From positions 124,001-188,000 of the forward strand of contig JBBPSI010000013.1 of assembly GCA_038093515.1 (NCBI GenBank): a stretch of DNA of 64,000 nt, read 5' to 3'. Shown in pieces: positions 35,449 through 45,016 of the stretch (position 1 is its first letter; each line of letters opens with the position of its first letter). The translations under genes were made by a program, and so were the position numbers. The stretch comes from Butyriboletus loyo. Taxonomy: Eukaryota; Basidiomycota; Agaricomycetes; Boletales; Boletaceae. Below the pieces are notes generated by a model. That model searched no databases, had not been told where the DNA came from, and saw only the letters and a program-made list of their open reading frames with translations.

Positions 35449-36151
35449 TCAGCATACCACACAGCCTCTAGAGTCATCTAGATATTCCCGGTCAGACAAA
35501 GTGTTCCGAGGTCGTTGCGGATGCTCTCTTGAAATCAACCCCCAGATCTCCTGCTGCGAAGCCCATCTGCGATTGTGGGGGGACAGGCATGTGATGCATA
35601 CATGGCCATCAAATACTAACCCCAGCTCCCTGAGCGTCCTCTCATTATTTTGCCACCATGCCTCCATAGTTGGCTGTTGTCTCTCGAGGTGAGTTAGGGC
35701 GATCACCACCGGAGCTGCAAGCTGACGGGTCCCGTGGCAAAAAAAATTATAAGCCCTTGACATGCCCTCGTGAGCCCTGCTTCCCCGGACACAGAGCACG
35801 AGGAGGTCAAGCTCCCCAAGACGACGTCTTTCTCGGAGAAACCTCGTGATGGCGCCCTTTGTTGAGGACGACCGTCTGAACAACCGAAAACCTGACGGTT
35901 TGTTCAAGCCGGGGGTGTCCCACAATCGATACGTTCTCCCTTCGACCGATACCTCGTAAGAGGCGACATGGGTCGTGCACGGCCGCGCGTCGGGGGATAC
36001 GACGGCACGGTCGCGGTTTGCGATGAGATTGATGACGGAGCTCTTTCCTGACCCTGTCTCCCCGATGAAGACGATATGGCGCGGAGTCTGCGAGGGTGGG
36101 TTTAGCGATGCCAGGTTGGGGGGGGGGGGGAACCTTGGCTTTATGTAACAT
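35449..36151 (-). CDS. P-loop GTPase (group B-like) with C-terminal CVVC
   Basis: Preferred model: an 18-nt first exon (36134-36151, MLHKAK), an intron at 36088-36133 holding a long poly-C/poly-G run, then TPRHIVFIGETGSGKSSVIN. Motifs: GETGSGKSS, WDTPGLNKP, LCVRGSRAHEG, LTHLE at G4, MEAWWQNNE, DGHVCIT. The protein is short (about 220 residues), has no second domain, and ends RGCVVC before the TGA. CVVC fits a CaaX prenylation box, which would place it on a membrane, but this is inferred. An unspliced reading from 36249 through the C-rich run is also open, but it would insert a proline tract before the first strand. The gene is convergent with PEPCK, about 220 bp away. A CHAT remnant lies just upstream on the same strand. 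Confidence 0.8.
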
Positions 36152-36484
36152 GGTGCGATGATGATGTGACAAACCGAGTTTTGTAGGACCTGCGCCATCG
36201 CCACTGCCTCCGTATCGGGAGAATTTGTTGGTTGAGTTTGGGATTGCATTCGACGGTTCGATTGGAATGAGTTTGGTTATCCTTGCGGTCTCAGTCACGG
36301 TATCCTGGTAAGCTGTCGGCTGTTGTCAAGGGTATGGTTTGATTCGGGCTAGCCGGACGTCTATCTGATCAATCAAACGGTAAATGTGACGCCCTGATAT
36401 CTCCCAAAATCGCTGAACGGGTTCTCTCATTTTCGCACGTACAGATCTGAGGCCGAGGCTCACAAAACCTGTATATAGATATCT

Positions 36485-37016
36485 AAATGCTGCGCGGGTA
36501 TGGTCAAGACGACCAAACTCGTCCTTCATGTTGTCGTAAGACATCGACGTGTTCTCGTTCGTTTCCCCATCGTCCACTGCCCACATCGTGCCGATCACAG
36601 AACGAACTGCATCACCGAGGCCAGATGGATCACCTCATCTGGACTATCTTCGCCTCCAACAGTCGTATGGCAGGCGGAGAGGTAAGCAAACTCGGGATTC
36701 TCTAAATTGCATTGGATGATTCGTTGGATAGCAAAGTGTCCGTCGTGGAGAGCGAGCGCGGACTCGAACGGCTGTTTCCGATTCGGGAGACGAAGTGCAC
36801 CCAGTCGCTTTTGCCAAGTTCTTCGGTGGCCCTGGGAATGCAGGATTCCCGACCTTCGATAGGTGTAAACGTGACGAGGCCATCGACGCGCTGACCAATG
36901 CCGGACAGTTTAGCGCCTACAGAAACGAGTTCGCTCTCGCCTGTGGCTTTCGCTTGACCTATAGCAACGAAGTGTTTCACCCTCGTTGTAGAATGCGAAT
37001 GAGGGCAGGAACGCAA
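36485..37016 (-). pseudogene. CHAT-domain (caspase-like, TPR-associated) pseudogene fragment
   Basis: On the minus strand, pieces of one CHAT domain appear in order but in three frames. First is VKHFVAIGQAKATGESELVS plus VDGLVTFTPIEG and ELGKSDWVHF (36795-37000). A frame change follows and the usual catalytic-His segment after WVHF is missing. Then come QPFESALALHDGHFAIQRII, NLENPEFAYLSACHTTVG (36650-36705) with the catalytic Cys still present, and DEVIHLASVMQF. Next a short deletion and a second frameshift, then VIGTMWAVDDGETNENTS and GRLDHTRAAF. After that homology stops near 36485. Intact relatives are TPR-CHAT proteins of Agaricomycetes, where CHAT is a cysteine-protease domain of death/immune-type proteins. 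No start, no TPR part and two frame breaks make it dead. Confidence 0.8.
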
Positions 37017-37560
37017 GACGAGAGATAGAGATCAGCGAGCTTGCGTTGACCCTTCCTGAACGGTCCGGCGGCGCAGGGGGGAAGCGTTTGTTTAGCAAGC
37101 GACACGCATTCGTGGATGATAGCGAGGCGTTCGGAGAGAAGACAAACGTCGGGGTACCCAATGGAACGACTTCACTGAGTGGACCGAATGGTACAGTCCT
37201 CCGGACGAACATATAGAGTTGCTCGCCGACTGTAGTTAATCATAAAGCGGCCAAGACACTAAGCCAGGATTTGGGTTTCCAACTTGAAGCGTCGAGATGA
37301 TGCACAGGACCGGATTTCCGACCGAAACTTTCGACCACGCATTCTCGGTTGACACAGTCTTGGGGCTGTCCTGCCCGGGGGCGCATGGTGCCGATTAAAT
37401 TCAATGATATATATCTAACCCGATGTAAACGGCGTATAGCCCTTGGCCTGGATTGTAATCATTACAACGACGCTCATGCTACGTACTTGCGTATGTGCTC
37501 GGAAAAAAACATCAAGAGTCAGCCGGCGTGTCCAAGTATTCGACGAAAATGCTACCACCG
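37017..37560. other. Intergenic; possible further CHAT-gene debris
   Basis: A minus-strand frame (to 37212) reads SPNASLSSTNACRLLNKR and could be the linker just before a CHAT domain, but it is not recognisable by itself. TATA-like TATATATC occurs near 37411. No gene is called. Confidence 0.3.
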
Positions 37561-38344
37561 TTAAGTGGACAGTAAAGTTGATACAAGGTACGTCCAGACA
37601 ATCCAAGTCCATCCTCCCAGTTCGTCGTGTCTTCCAGCAGGGAGCTGTGGGGTATTCACGCACTGCTCGCGAGGAATGCAATTCCGGAATATCAAGTTCC
37701 GGACCGCGTCCTGTGAATGAGCTCGACGTCTGCGGGCGAGTATAGCGTCGCGGGGATCATCATCAATGGAAGTAATGCATGCGTGATCAACAAATTCCAT
37801 GCCATGACTTGAAAGCTCAGTGGCATTCTTTTGCCACCAATTCTCCATATCCCCACGCGAGTTCTCCAGTCCGGTTACGACAATGACCATAGGGACAGGG
37901 CGTTCACTGGTCGCTGAGTGTACTGACCGGTAGTGACGGACCAGCGCTCGTGTGGCTCTAGCGGCGCGAACACAGTAGATCAAGAGAGACGGTTCCTTGT
38001 TTTTGAGGCGATTTCGGAGGAACATTTTCAAGTTCCTTTCTGTGATGGCAGCTCGGAAGAGTCCAAAAGAACCTCCGTCGAGACCGGCCGTGTCCCATAA
38101 CTTGTACTTCTTCTCGTTGATGGTCACATCGTATTGTTGAGTGCGGGTGGTGCATGCGTCGGCATCTGGAGAAGTCTTTGCGACTTGCGAGCCGACGATG
38201 AGGTTGATGATGGAACTCTTTCCTACACCACACTCGCCAAATACGATCACGTTTTGCACGGGCCCCGACCCTTGCTAGAGGTTACATAAATACATTACAC
38301 TCGGGTAAAGATAATCGCAAAACTTCACAGACCATTACTGACAT
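37561..38344 (-). CDS. P-loop GTPase (group B), single G domain
   Basis: Preferred model: a 6-nt first exon (38339-38344, M-S), intron 38275-38338, then QGSGPVQNVIVFGECGVGKSS. Motifs: GECGVGKSS, WDTAGLDGG, YCVRAARATR, TGLE at G4, MENWWQKN, DHACITSID. It stops at about 237 residues after a run of Trp, Ile, Leu and Val (GGWTWIVWTYLVSTLLST). So it lacks the second half seen in the 42118 and 5577 genes and instead ends in a hydrophobic tail. This could be a truncated group B gene whose frame now runs into former intron or downstream DNA. The G domain itself is intact. It is adjacent to the CHAT remnant and another GTPase. Confidence 0.78.
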
Positions 38345-39345
38345 CAGGATGAGGTGTACCCGGTGCTCGAAAACGTCTTCTAGCGAGAGGGAACCCGAGG
38401 AATTGAGGTCACGGTCGTCAGCTTGTTGGAAAGTCGAGCTAGCAAAGTGTAGTTGCTCGGACTGTTAAACTTGGCGTCAAGACCATGCCCTCTCGACACC
38501 ACCGAATATTCTAGCCCTAACACGTTGGCAAGAAAGCGTGGATCTGGGATCATGGTGGCGTGACAGTCATGATGTGCATGAGGCCCTTGATGAAAATACC
38601 CATGCATGATGAGACCGACCACATCATTGAGAATCTAGAAGCAGCTCGGCGACGCACAAAATATGATACTTGGACGTTCACCAAGATTTGTCTTTATCTT
38701 GACGCGGAAAATTGATTTTGCGGTGGTACCACCGACACATAAGCGGAGCTTTTTTGATAGTCACCAAAGTAGTTGGCCTTGCTTGCTCCACGAGGTGTTT
38801 CAAATCTGGCTCAGGCGTAATCAAAATCGGATTCTTTGCTGAGCGGCTGATGGCACGTTGCAAGGCATCAGGTAGGCGTTACCCAATCATACCTTGCGCT
38901 GTTTCAAACTCGCATAATATTAATTGGTATGAATCATGATACAGCTCCCCAAGTTTTGTCGCCGTTCCCGAGGACGAGGACGTGAAGTCATGGGCACCCG
39001 TGGACAACCAACTGTCCGAGGGGATCGAAGAGCTTGACCCTGCTGATATGATAAATTTGGGCGTGTCCAGTCTACAATTCACTCGATGTCCATCTATCGA
39101 TCGGTGTATTATCACCAGGCCGCATGGCGAAACCATGAGGCGGCGCAGGACATGCTGACTTGACTGCCCTTGAAACCGCTTTGATCCCAACCTCCATTCA
39201 AGTCCTTCTGTAGAAACCGTGATTTTCTTAGTCCGTCCTTGACAATGACCTCAGATTCATTCACTTCAAAGGTAGGGCTCTCATTCCCATGGATCGTTGT
39301 TGTCACCGCCGTTGATGTTCACCATCTGCGTTACTTTCACTCTAG
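38345..39345. other. Intergenic with minus-strand open frames of unknown kind
   Basis: About 1 kb. Minus-strand frames at 38879-39190 (GLVIIHRSIDGHRVNCRL) and 38678-38863 (PILITPEPDLKHLVEQARP) look protein-like in composition and could be two exons of a small gene or a degenerate one, but the joins I tried change frame and no family is recognised. Confidence 0.35.
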
Positions 39346-41280
39346 ATGAAGTCTAAACTTCCGTCGTTCTCGTTATTCCAGACGGTACTCGCGACCCAGG
39401 GGGACGGGTCGCAGTCTGGGAGACCAACTAATCCTTTCAAGACCATTTCCCGCTCCTCCACAAACGTGATTACAGCTGGGAGCGCCGAACCCCAAGGTGA
39501 TCACGTGGCTGGTAATGTTCGAGCGAACGGGTGTCATCGAGTAGGACTCACGAGTGCTTACCCAGGACATATATCGTCCCTCGGGGATTCATCCCCTACA
39601 ACGCAGCCATGCACCGTCAACGTCGTACTATTTGGCGAAACTGGTGTCGGGAAAAGTTCCGTCATCAACCTCATCGCACGGAAAGACGTTGCAAAAGTTT
39701 CATCGGACGTCAACGGTTGCACGTTGCAATCCACGCGTTATGATATCTTGTTTGATGACATGAACTTTGCGATATTCGATACCATCGGTCTCGAGGAACC
39801 CCAAATGGGAGTCAACGGCTACCTGAAGGCTATTGAAAGGGCGTATGAGCTCGTCGTGAAGCTGGGTGCTGCTGGCGGCATTCACCTTTTGCTATTCTGC
39901 ATGCGCGGGGGCAGAATAACGGCGACTACGCAGAGCAACTACCGACTGTTCTGCGAGTGTCTCTGCAACACAAGGGTACCCATGGCGCTCGTTTTCACCG
40001 GCCTAGAGAGGGAGGTGGAAATGGAAGACTGGTGGACGAGAAACAAAACACATATAGAGCACTACGGCATCAAGAGCGATGGCCATGCTTGTATTACAGC
40101 CGTCCAGGATGACACTCCCGGAGAAGATCTCAAGTACACGGAGTCGCAAAGGAGGATACGCGAGCTTCTGAAAACCTGCGCTCTAAAAAATGAAGCCTTT
40201 TTACCGGAACCACATACTTGGTTCGGCAAGGTTGGGAGGGGGATGAGGAGTTTCATCGAGAAGCATAGGAACCCAAAAAGGAAGGACGTTATGAAGGTAT
40301 TGATGAATCGCTGCAAACTGGACCCGGACACCGCAAGGAAGATCGCAGATATGATGGAGAAAGACGATGTGCAGACGAAGGACGGAAACCCGGACGAGCA
40401 GGCGGGGGCCGCGGAAGGCGAAACCCGATCCAACCCGGAACCGAGAGCCGATGACAAAGATGAGGTTGTGAAGGAGAACTCGGCAAAAGACGATGGCCCG
40501 CCGAACCAGCTAGACGATATCAAGGCTGAGTCTCGTATCGCTGCGATGGTGGGGGAGGATCAGAGGAAGGTTCCGAAGAAGAAAGCAGCGGTGGACGATG
40601 TCCCGCAGAATCAGCCAGGCGATATCAAGGTTGAGTCTCGTATCTCTGTGATGGAGGGGGAGGATCCGAGAAAGCTTCCGAGGAGGAGAGCGGCGATAGA
40701 CGATAGCCTGCAGAACCAGCTAGGCGATGTCAAGGCTGAGTCTCGGATCGCTGCGATGGAGGGGGAGGATCGGAGGAAGGTTGCGAAGAAGCAAGCGGCG
40801 GTGGACGATGTCCTGCAGAATCAGCCAGGCGATATCAAGACTGAGTCTCGTATCTCTGTGATGGAGGGGGAGGATCTGAGAAAGCTTGCGAGGAAGAGAG
40901 CGGCGATAGATGATAGACTGCAGAACCGGCTAGGCGATGTTAAGGCCGAGTCTCGTATCTCTTCGATGGAGCGGGAGGATCAGAGAAAATTTCCGAGGAA
41001 AAGAGCGATGATGATAGACCATGGCCTGCAGAACCAGGTAGGCGAAGTCAAGGCCGAGTCTCGCACCTCTGTGATGGAGGGGGAGGTTCAGAGAAAGCTT
41101 ATGAAGAAGAGAGCGGCGAAGGACGATGACGCTGTCGAGGCTGAGCCTCGTATCGATAGGGGGAATGATGGCGGGCAACACATGAAGCATGGGAGTGTTG
41201 GAGATCAACCTCTGGGTGCAGTCATAGCAGAGCAGGCGAAGCAAAACGATACCAACAAGTTTCACCGTTCTTTTCGCTGA
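39346..41280 (+). CDS. P-loop GTPase (group A) with long charged repeat tail
   Basis: A 644-residue frame. About 90 polar N-terminal residues are followed by VNVVLFGETGVGKSSVIN, FDTIGLEEPQ, FCMRGGRITATTQSNYRLF, TGLE, MEDWW and GHACITA. After the G domain come PHTWFGKVGRGMRSF and VLMNRCKLDPDTARKIADMM, the helical motif shared with other group A members. From about residue 345 the tail is strongly charged, and residues about 382-592 are six near-identical units of 35 residues (see the minisatellite). No membrane segment or CaaX is seen; it ends NKFHRSFR. The tail probably forms a long charged, partly helical rod. GTP binding is expected from the motifs; function unknown. The G domain is closest to the genes at 44201 and 3266. 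Confidence 0.85.
   Translation: MKSKLPSFSLFQTVLATQGDGSQSGRPTNPFKTISRSSTNVITAGSAEPQGDHVAGNVRANGCHRVGLTSAYPGHISSLGDSSPTTQPCTVNVVLFGETGVGKSSVINLIARKDVAKVSSDVNGCTLQSTRYDILFDDMNFAIFDTIGLEEPQMGVNGYLKAIERAYELVVKLGAAGGIHLLLFCMRGGRITATTQSNYRLFCECLCNTRVPMALVFTGLEREVEMEDWWTRNKTHIEHYGIKSDGHACITAVQDDTPGEDLKYTESQRRIRELLKTCALKNEAFLPEPHTWFGKVGRGMRSFIEKHRNPKRKDVMKVLMNRCKLDPDTARKIADMMEKDDVQTKDGNPDEQAGAAEGETRSNPEPRADDKDEVVKENSAKDDGPPNQLDDIKAESRIAAMVGEDQRKVPKKKAAVDDVPQNQPGDIKVESRISVMEGEDPRKLPRRRAAIDDSLQNQLGDVKAESRIAAMEGEDRRKVAKKQAAVDDVLQNQPGDIKTESRISVMEGEDLRKLARKRAAIDDRLQNRLGDVKAESRISSMEREDQRKFPRKRAMMIDHGLQNQVGEVKAESRTSVMEGEVQRKLMKKRAAKDDDAVEAEPRIDRGNDGGQHMKHGSVGDQPLGAVIAEQAKQNDTNKFHRSFR
40489..41121 (+). repeat. 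Coding minisatellite, six units of 105 bp
   Basis: Units start at 40489, 40594, 40699, 40804, 40909 and 41017; the fifth is 108 bp. Each encodes about 35 residues of type DD-x-QNQ-GD-K-ESRI-ME-EDQRK-KRAA. Units 2 and 4 are most alike, as are 3 and 5, giving a 210-bp higher-order period. All length changes are multiples of three, so the GTPase frame is kept. Confidence 0.9.
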
Positions 41281-42117
41281 GCTTGGTGGTTCCCGGTGAC
41301 CACATTCTTGTAAATGTTTGTGTGTACTATACCAGTATACTATGTAATCCAATTTTCGCATTGAACTTATTCTCCCGAGTAGACTCTGTAGTCGACGGGC
41401 AACATCGATGACTATTACTACTAAGTAGGTCACCGAGTGACCCTGCTTATCTTGATTCTTGGCCCGCCTAGGGGAGAAATACCGCACGACTTGAATTCAG
41501 GTTCCCCAGAAGGGATCATCGTAAACTACAAGTCGGCTGCATCCTCCGAATTCAACATTCAAGAGCGCTGTACTTTTGTGTGTACTATACATACCACGAA
41601 TGTAACCCACGGTACGTATGTGATGATGACCCTTTTGTTCTGGTCACGCAATATCGCATAATGTACATGCCGTTCCTCGAGGTAAGCAAGCAGTGCGTTC
41701 GATAAACAGTTTCAAGGAACCTGGGAATACAGCACATCCTGCAATGTGAACTCACGATGAACCCCTGAAATTGAGCCTCATTGGGCAGTATCTTCCACTA
41801 CTATACTACCTCTTGCCTAGAAATTCAACGCTCAGGCGACGATTGATTATAGGTGTTGGATGATAGATCATCCTACTCATAAGTTAAGGAGACGCAATGG
41901 AAATCATCCGACTGAGTCAGAGCACTTGGATACATCTTTTTACAGCGCAGCGCCACTCCCTCTTGTCCGTAGCCAAAAGCTGCACAGATATATCATGCGA
42001 ATAATTGCAGTTATCAGCTTACTTGAGGTGCTATGGCAATACCATGTTAGGTTAGTTATTATCCAACAAACTGTCCCTATTCAAACTGGGAACCCATGTC
42101 TACAAAAAGTCCAAGCA
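41281..42117. other. Intergenic, convergent GTPase 3' ends
   Basis: About 840 bp of AT-rich sequence between two convergent GTPase genes. Only short frames without domain signal. Nothing supported. Confidence 0.45.
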
Positions 42118-43407
42118 CTAGTTACGTCCAGCAGAGAAAAACCTACTATGCCTACAGAACTTTTGAAACTTCGTTAACTTTTCCTCGGATCTTATCAGAC
42201 ACTTCTTCTCGATGAGCGCGGCCAAGGCTTCGTCGGCTCTGTCTGCCATATCCTTTGGACTATCAGGGCCAGGATAATAGGTCGGATTGGCAATTATTTC
42301 GCCGTTGTGTGAGGACAACAAAAATCTCCACATCTTAGCCGCAGTCTCATGGTCGTCAAGCCCTCTGAAAACGATGATAATCGGACACATCTTTCCACCA
42401 AACGATACGTGGAACTGCTCAAGAGCGGTCCACGTCCGCTCTGGTTCAGAATCTGCATCAGCGTAGAAGATCAGAAGATCAGACCGCTGCATCGCCTCCG
42501 CGTAAAGTTTTGAGTGGCCAAGAAGCTGGGCATCGACATAGACACATTTATATCTTTGGTCACTGATGCAGGTTGGTCGAGACTCTGCAACAGTTGGGAA
42601 GAGACAGGCCCGATTAGCCTGTTTTGTGGCATCACAAATCATGATTAGAGATGCCACTCTTTTCTCTGCTGAACGGAGTAGAGCGCGAGCATCAGGTAGG
42701 GAAGCGGACATCAACAAGTCTTCATCCACTCTCCAGGTTACGTCGTCGAACTTTGTTCGCACGAGATTGCGAAGCGCGTCTCGCGACTGCTCCAGCCGGT
42801 TTTGAATGGCAGGGTGGTCGCTACGTATCGTGGTGACGCATGCATGGGCATCGAACCGCATGCCGTGTTTGATCAAATCTTTTTCATGTTCGGTCCACCA
42901 CGTCTCCATCTCTCCTTCATAGTTCTCTAGCCCAGTAACGACCAAAGCCACTGGAACTTTCTTGCGACATATTGCAGCGTAGAAGATGTTGTAGTTCCGG
43001 AGTAGCGCTTGCCTGACCCTGGTACCACGAACGCAGTACAGAAGTAGATCGATGCCGTTCCATCGAGTTATCTGGCGGAGGAAAGCCCTAAGACTGCTCT
43101 CGGCTTGTGCGGCCGGCACGGTCCCCTCAGTCCCTTCGTCCAGTCCGACGGTGTCCCAAAGATTTACTCTGAGACCGTCAAGAACGACCTGGTAGCATTG
43201 ATGCCGAAATGTGCACCCGGTAGCATTATTTGAAGTCTGGGTGATTTGCTTCCCTGCAATCATGTTGATGACTGACGACTTTCCAACACCGCTTTCGCCA
43301 AACACAACGATATTTCGAACTCGAAGTAGGTCGCGCTTTGTTTTCGTCGCGTTAAGTCAATTAAGCCAACTATCGAGGAGTGTTGCACTTACATCTGGGT
43401 CTTGCAT
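42118..43407 (-). CDS. P-loop GTPase with second P-loop-less G-like half (group B)
   Basis: Exon 1 is 15 nt (43393-43407, MQDPD). After intron 43336-43392 exon 2 reads RDLLRVRNIVVFGESGVGKSS. Motifs: GESGVGKSS, WDTVGLDEG, YCVRGTRVR, RNYNIFYAAICRKKVPV, TGLE, METWW, AHACVTT. Residues about 215-405 form a second domain with strands ASLIMICDAT, RYKCVYVDA, SDLLIFYADA and CPIIIVFRGLDD, the last followed by KMW. This mirrors the VVTGLEN...METWW stretch of the first half, but has no Walker A. The frame is intact, total about 410 residues, ending FFSAGRN. The closest relative is the 5577 gene. Function unknown. Confidence 0.87.
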
Positions 43408-44200
43408 GAGAGCAGAGAATGGGGGGGAAACTGATTCGCAGGCACTCTGCGCACACGAATCCAGACAGACAGAAGTCGCTGGGATGGTTAATCTGTCAAG
43501 GCGCGGTCGAATGTTCTATAAAACGTCAACGATTAGCAATTGAGAGTGCTAGCATCTACAACCAACCTGTGAATTTTTCAGTTCTGAACTACCAAGTTGG
43601 TCGTACGATTGAGTGCCGACATCCTTGGATAGTGGTAAATAAGATGGCTATCGAGCATACAACCACTTACTGGTAAGGATGCCTCATTATTTTCCAGTGC
43701 AGGAAGGCTCTGTTTGCCAAGCATGTCCGTGTTTGCGGCCATGTACTAGGTGCAACAAAGTTGTTGTGGTTATGGGACCATCACATGGTGGCGAGTGGGA
43801 GTTCGCCGGGTGTTAATAATTCCAGAGTCAGTACGACACCAACGTGCGAGTTCCAAATCCAACAGCCATCAACTCGCAGCTCGAGAAATGAACGGCAACG
43901 CACACATCGTGCCAATAATACAACCATCGCTCCAATCCCTTGACCCTCAGGGGTTGATCCAGTAACACACACGAGGAGTACTCATGTTGGTCGGCAGGCA
44001 ACTCCTGCTGGCCGCTGGTTAGCGACGGTAATGCGAAAGATAATTAATCAACGTCGAGAACGTCTCCAGCGGGTTCCTTGCTCCAAATTATTCGATACAG
44101 TTTATCTCAGCTAGTCTCCTCGCAAGTAAGACTCAGGTATTTGCAAGCTTTGAGCATTTGCATGGGATTTCGGAACTGACAAACTAATGCACAGTACTCC
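43408..44200. other. Divergent intergenic region between two GTPase genes
   Basis: About 790 bp. A TATAAAA string at 43515 on the plus strand is not well placed for either gene. Small frames are present but unconvincing. Confidence 0.4.
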
Positions 44201-45016
44201 ATGTCTCCACGCGATGTCGCCCAAAATATCGTCATATTCGGAGAATCTGGCTCAGGAAAAAGCTCACTCGTTAACCTCATCATGGGTCGGAAGGTCGCTG
44301 CGACATCTTATGGCACCGACGGGTGTACCCTGGATTCCACCCTATACGAAACCGATGTCGGAGAATATCATCTTCGTATCTATGATACCGTGGGCTTAAA
44401 CGAGCCCCAACTAGGGGCTGAAAATTATCTCGCTGCAATCGAAAAAGCTCACCAGTTGATAACTTCCTTGAACAATGCCGGCGGCGTTCACCTACTTATG
44501 TTCTGCGTTCGGGGTGGCAGAATCACTGCGACCACCCAGCACAACTACAGACTGTTCTACGAATTTCTCTGCTGTCGTCTCGTCCCCATCGCACTCGTCA
44601 TCACAAACTTGGAGTCCGAGACCCCGATGGAGCGATGGTGGCAACGGAACTCACATGAGTTCACCAGATTTGGCATCAATTCCATGGCGCATGCGTGCGT
44701 CACCTGTACGCCGGGTTATGGAAACATGTATGCAGACAAATATGAAGAATCCAAGACAGTAATCTCGGATCTTCTTTTCAAGTGTGTTACGCAGCACGCG
44801 TACATTGTCGACACTCGAACTTGGTTCACCGACTTCTCAATCTATCTCAGACGGTTAGTCTATACTCAACACGTCCATAGCAAGAAGCAAATGGTACGCA
44901 TGTTGGTGTCGCGTTGTGGGATGAATCTGGATGATGCAGAAGTCGTGGTTCGCAGGGTAGAGCAGGGCGGTTGGCAGGAGCGCCAGCGGAATGTCATAGG
45001 ATGTACAATCCAGTAA
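44201..45016 (+). CDS. P-loop GTPase (group A) with C-terminal CaaX-like CTIQ
   Basis: Frame of 271 residues starting MSPRDVAQNIVIFGESGSGK. Motifs: GESGSGKSS, YDTVGLNEPQ, FCVRGGRITATTQHNYRLF, TNLE at G4, MERWWQRN, AHACVT. After the G domain: DTRTWFTDFSIYLRRL, HSKKQMVRMLVSRCGM and DDAEVVVRRVEQ (the group A helical motif). It ends IGCTIQ before TAA. CTIQ is a plausible farnesylation CaaX box (Cys, aliphatic-type, Ile, Gln). The same ending is kept in the decayed fragment at 47220-47470, which supports it being meaningful. An acceptor-like cag at 44193 just upstream leaves open a small 5' exon. The next gene (45595) is in tandem. Confidence 0.86.
   Translation: MSPRDVAQNIVIFGESGSGKSSLVNLIMGRKVAATSYGTDGCTLDSTLYETDVGEYHLRIYDTVGLNEPQLGAENYLAAIEKAHQLITSLNNAGGVHLLMFCVRGGRITATTQHNYRLFYEFLCCRLVPIALVITNLESETPMERWWQRNSHEFTRFGINSMAHACVTCTPGYGNMYADKYEESKTVISDLLFKCVTQHAYIVDTRTWFTDFSIYLRRLVYTQHVHSKKQMVRMLVSRCGMNLDDAEVVVRRVEQGGWQERQRNVIGCTIQ

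Noticed and set aside
40062..40523. Minus-strand 153-codon frame in the GTPase gene at 39346
   Set aside because: It is antisense to a coding exon with a recognisable G domain and charged repeat; composition is the mirror of the sense strand.
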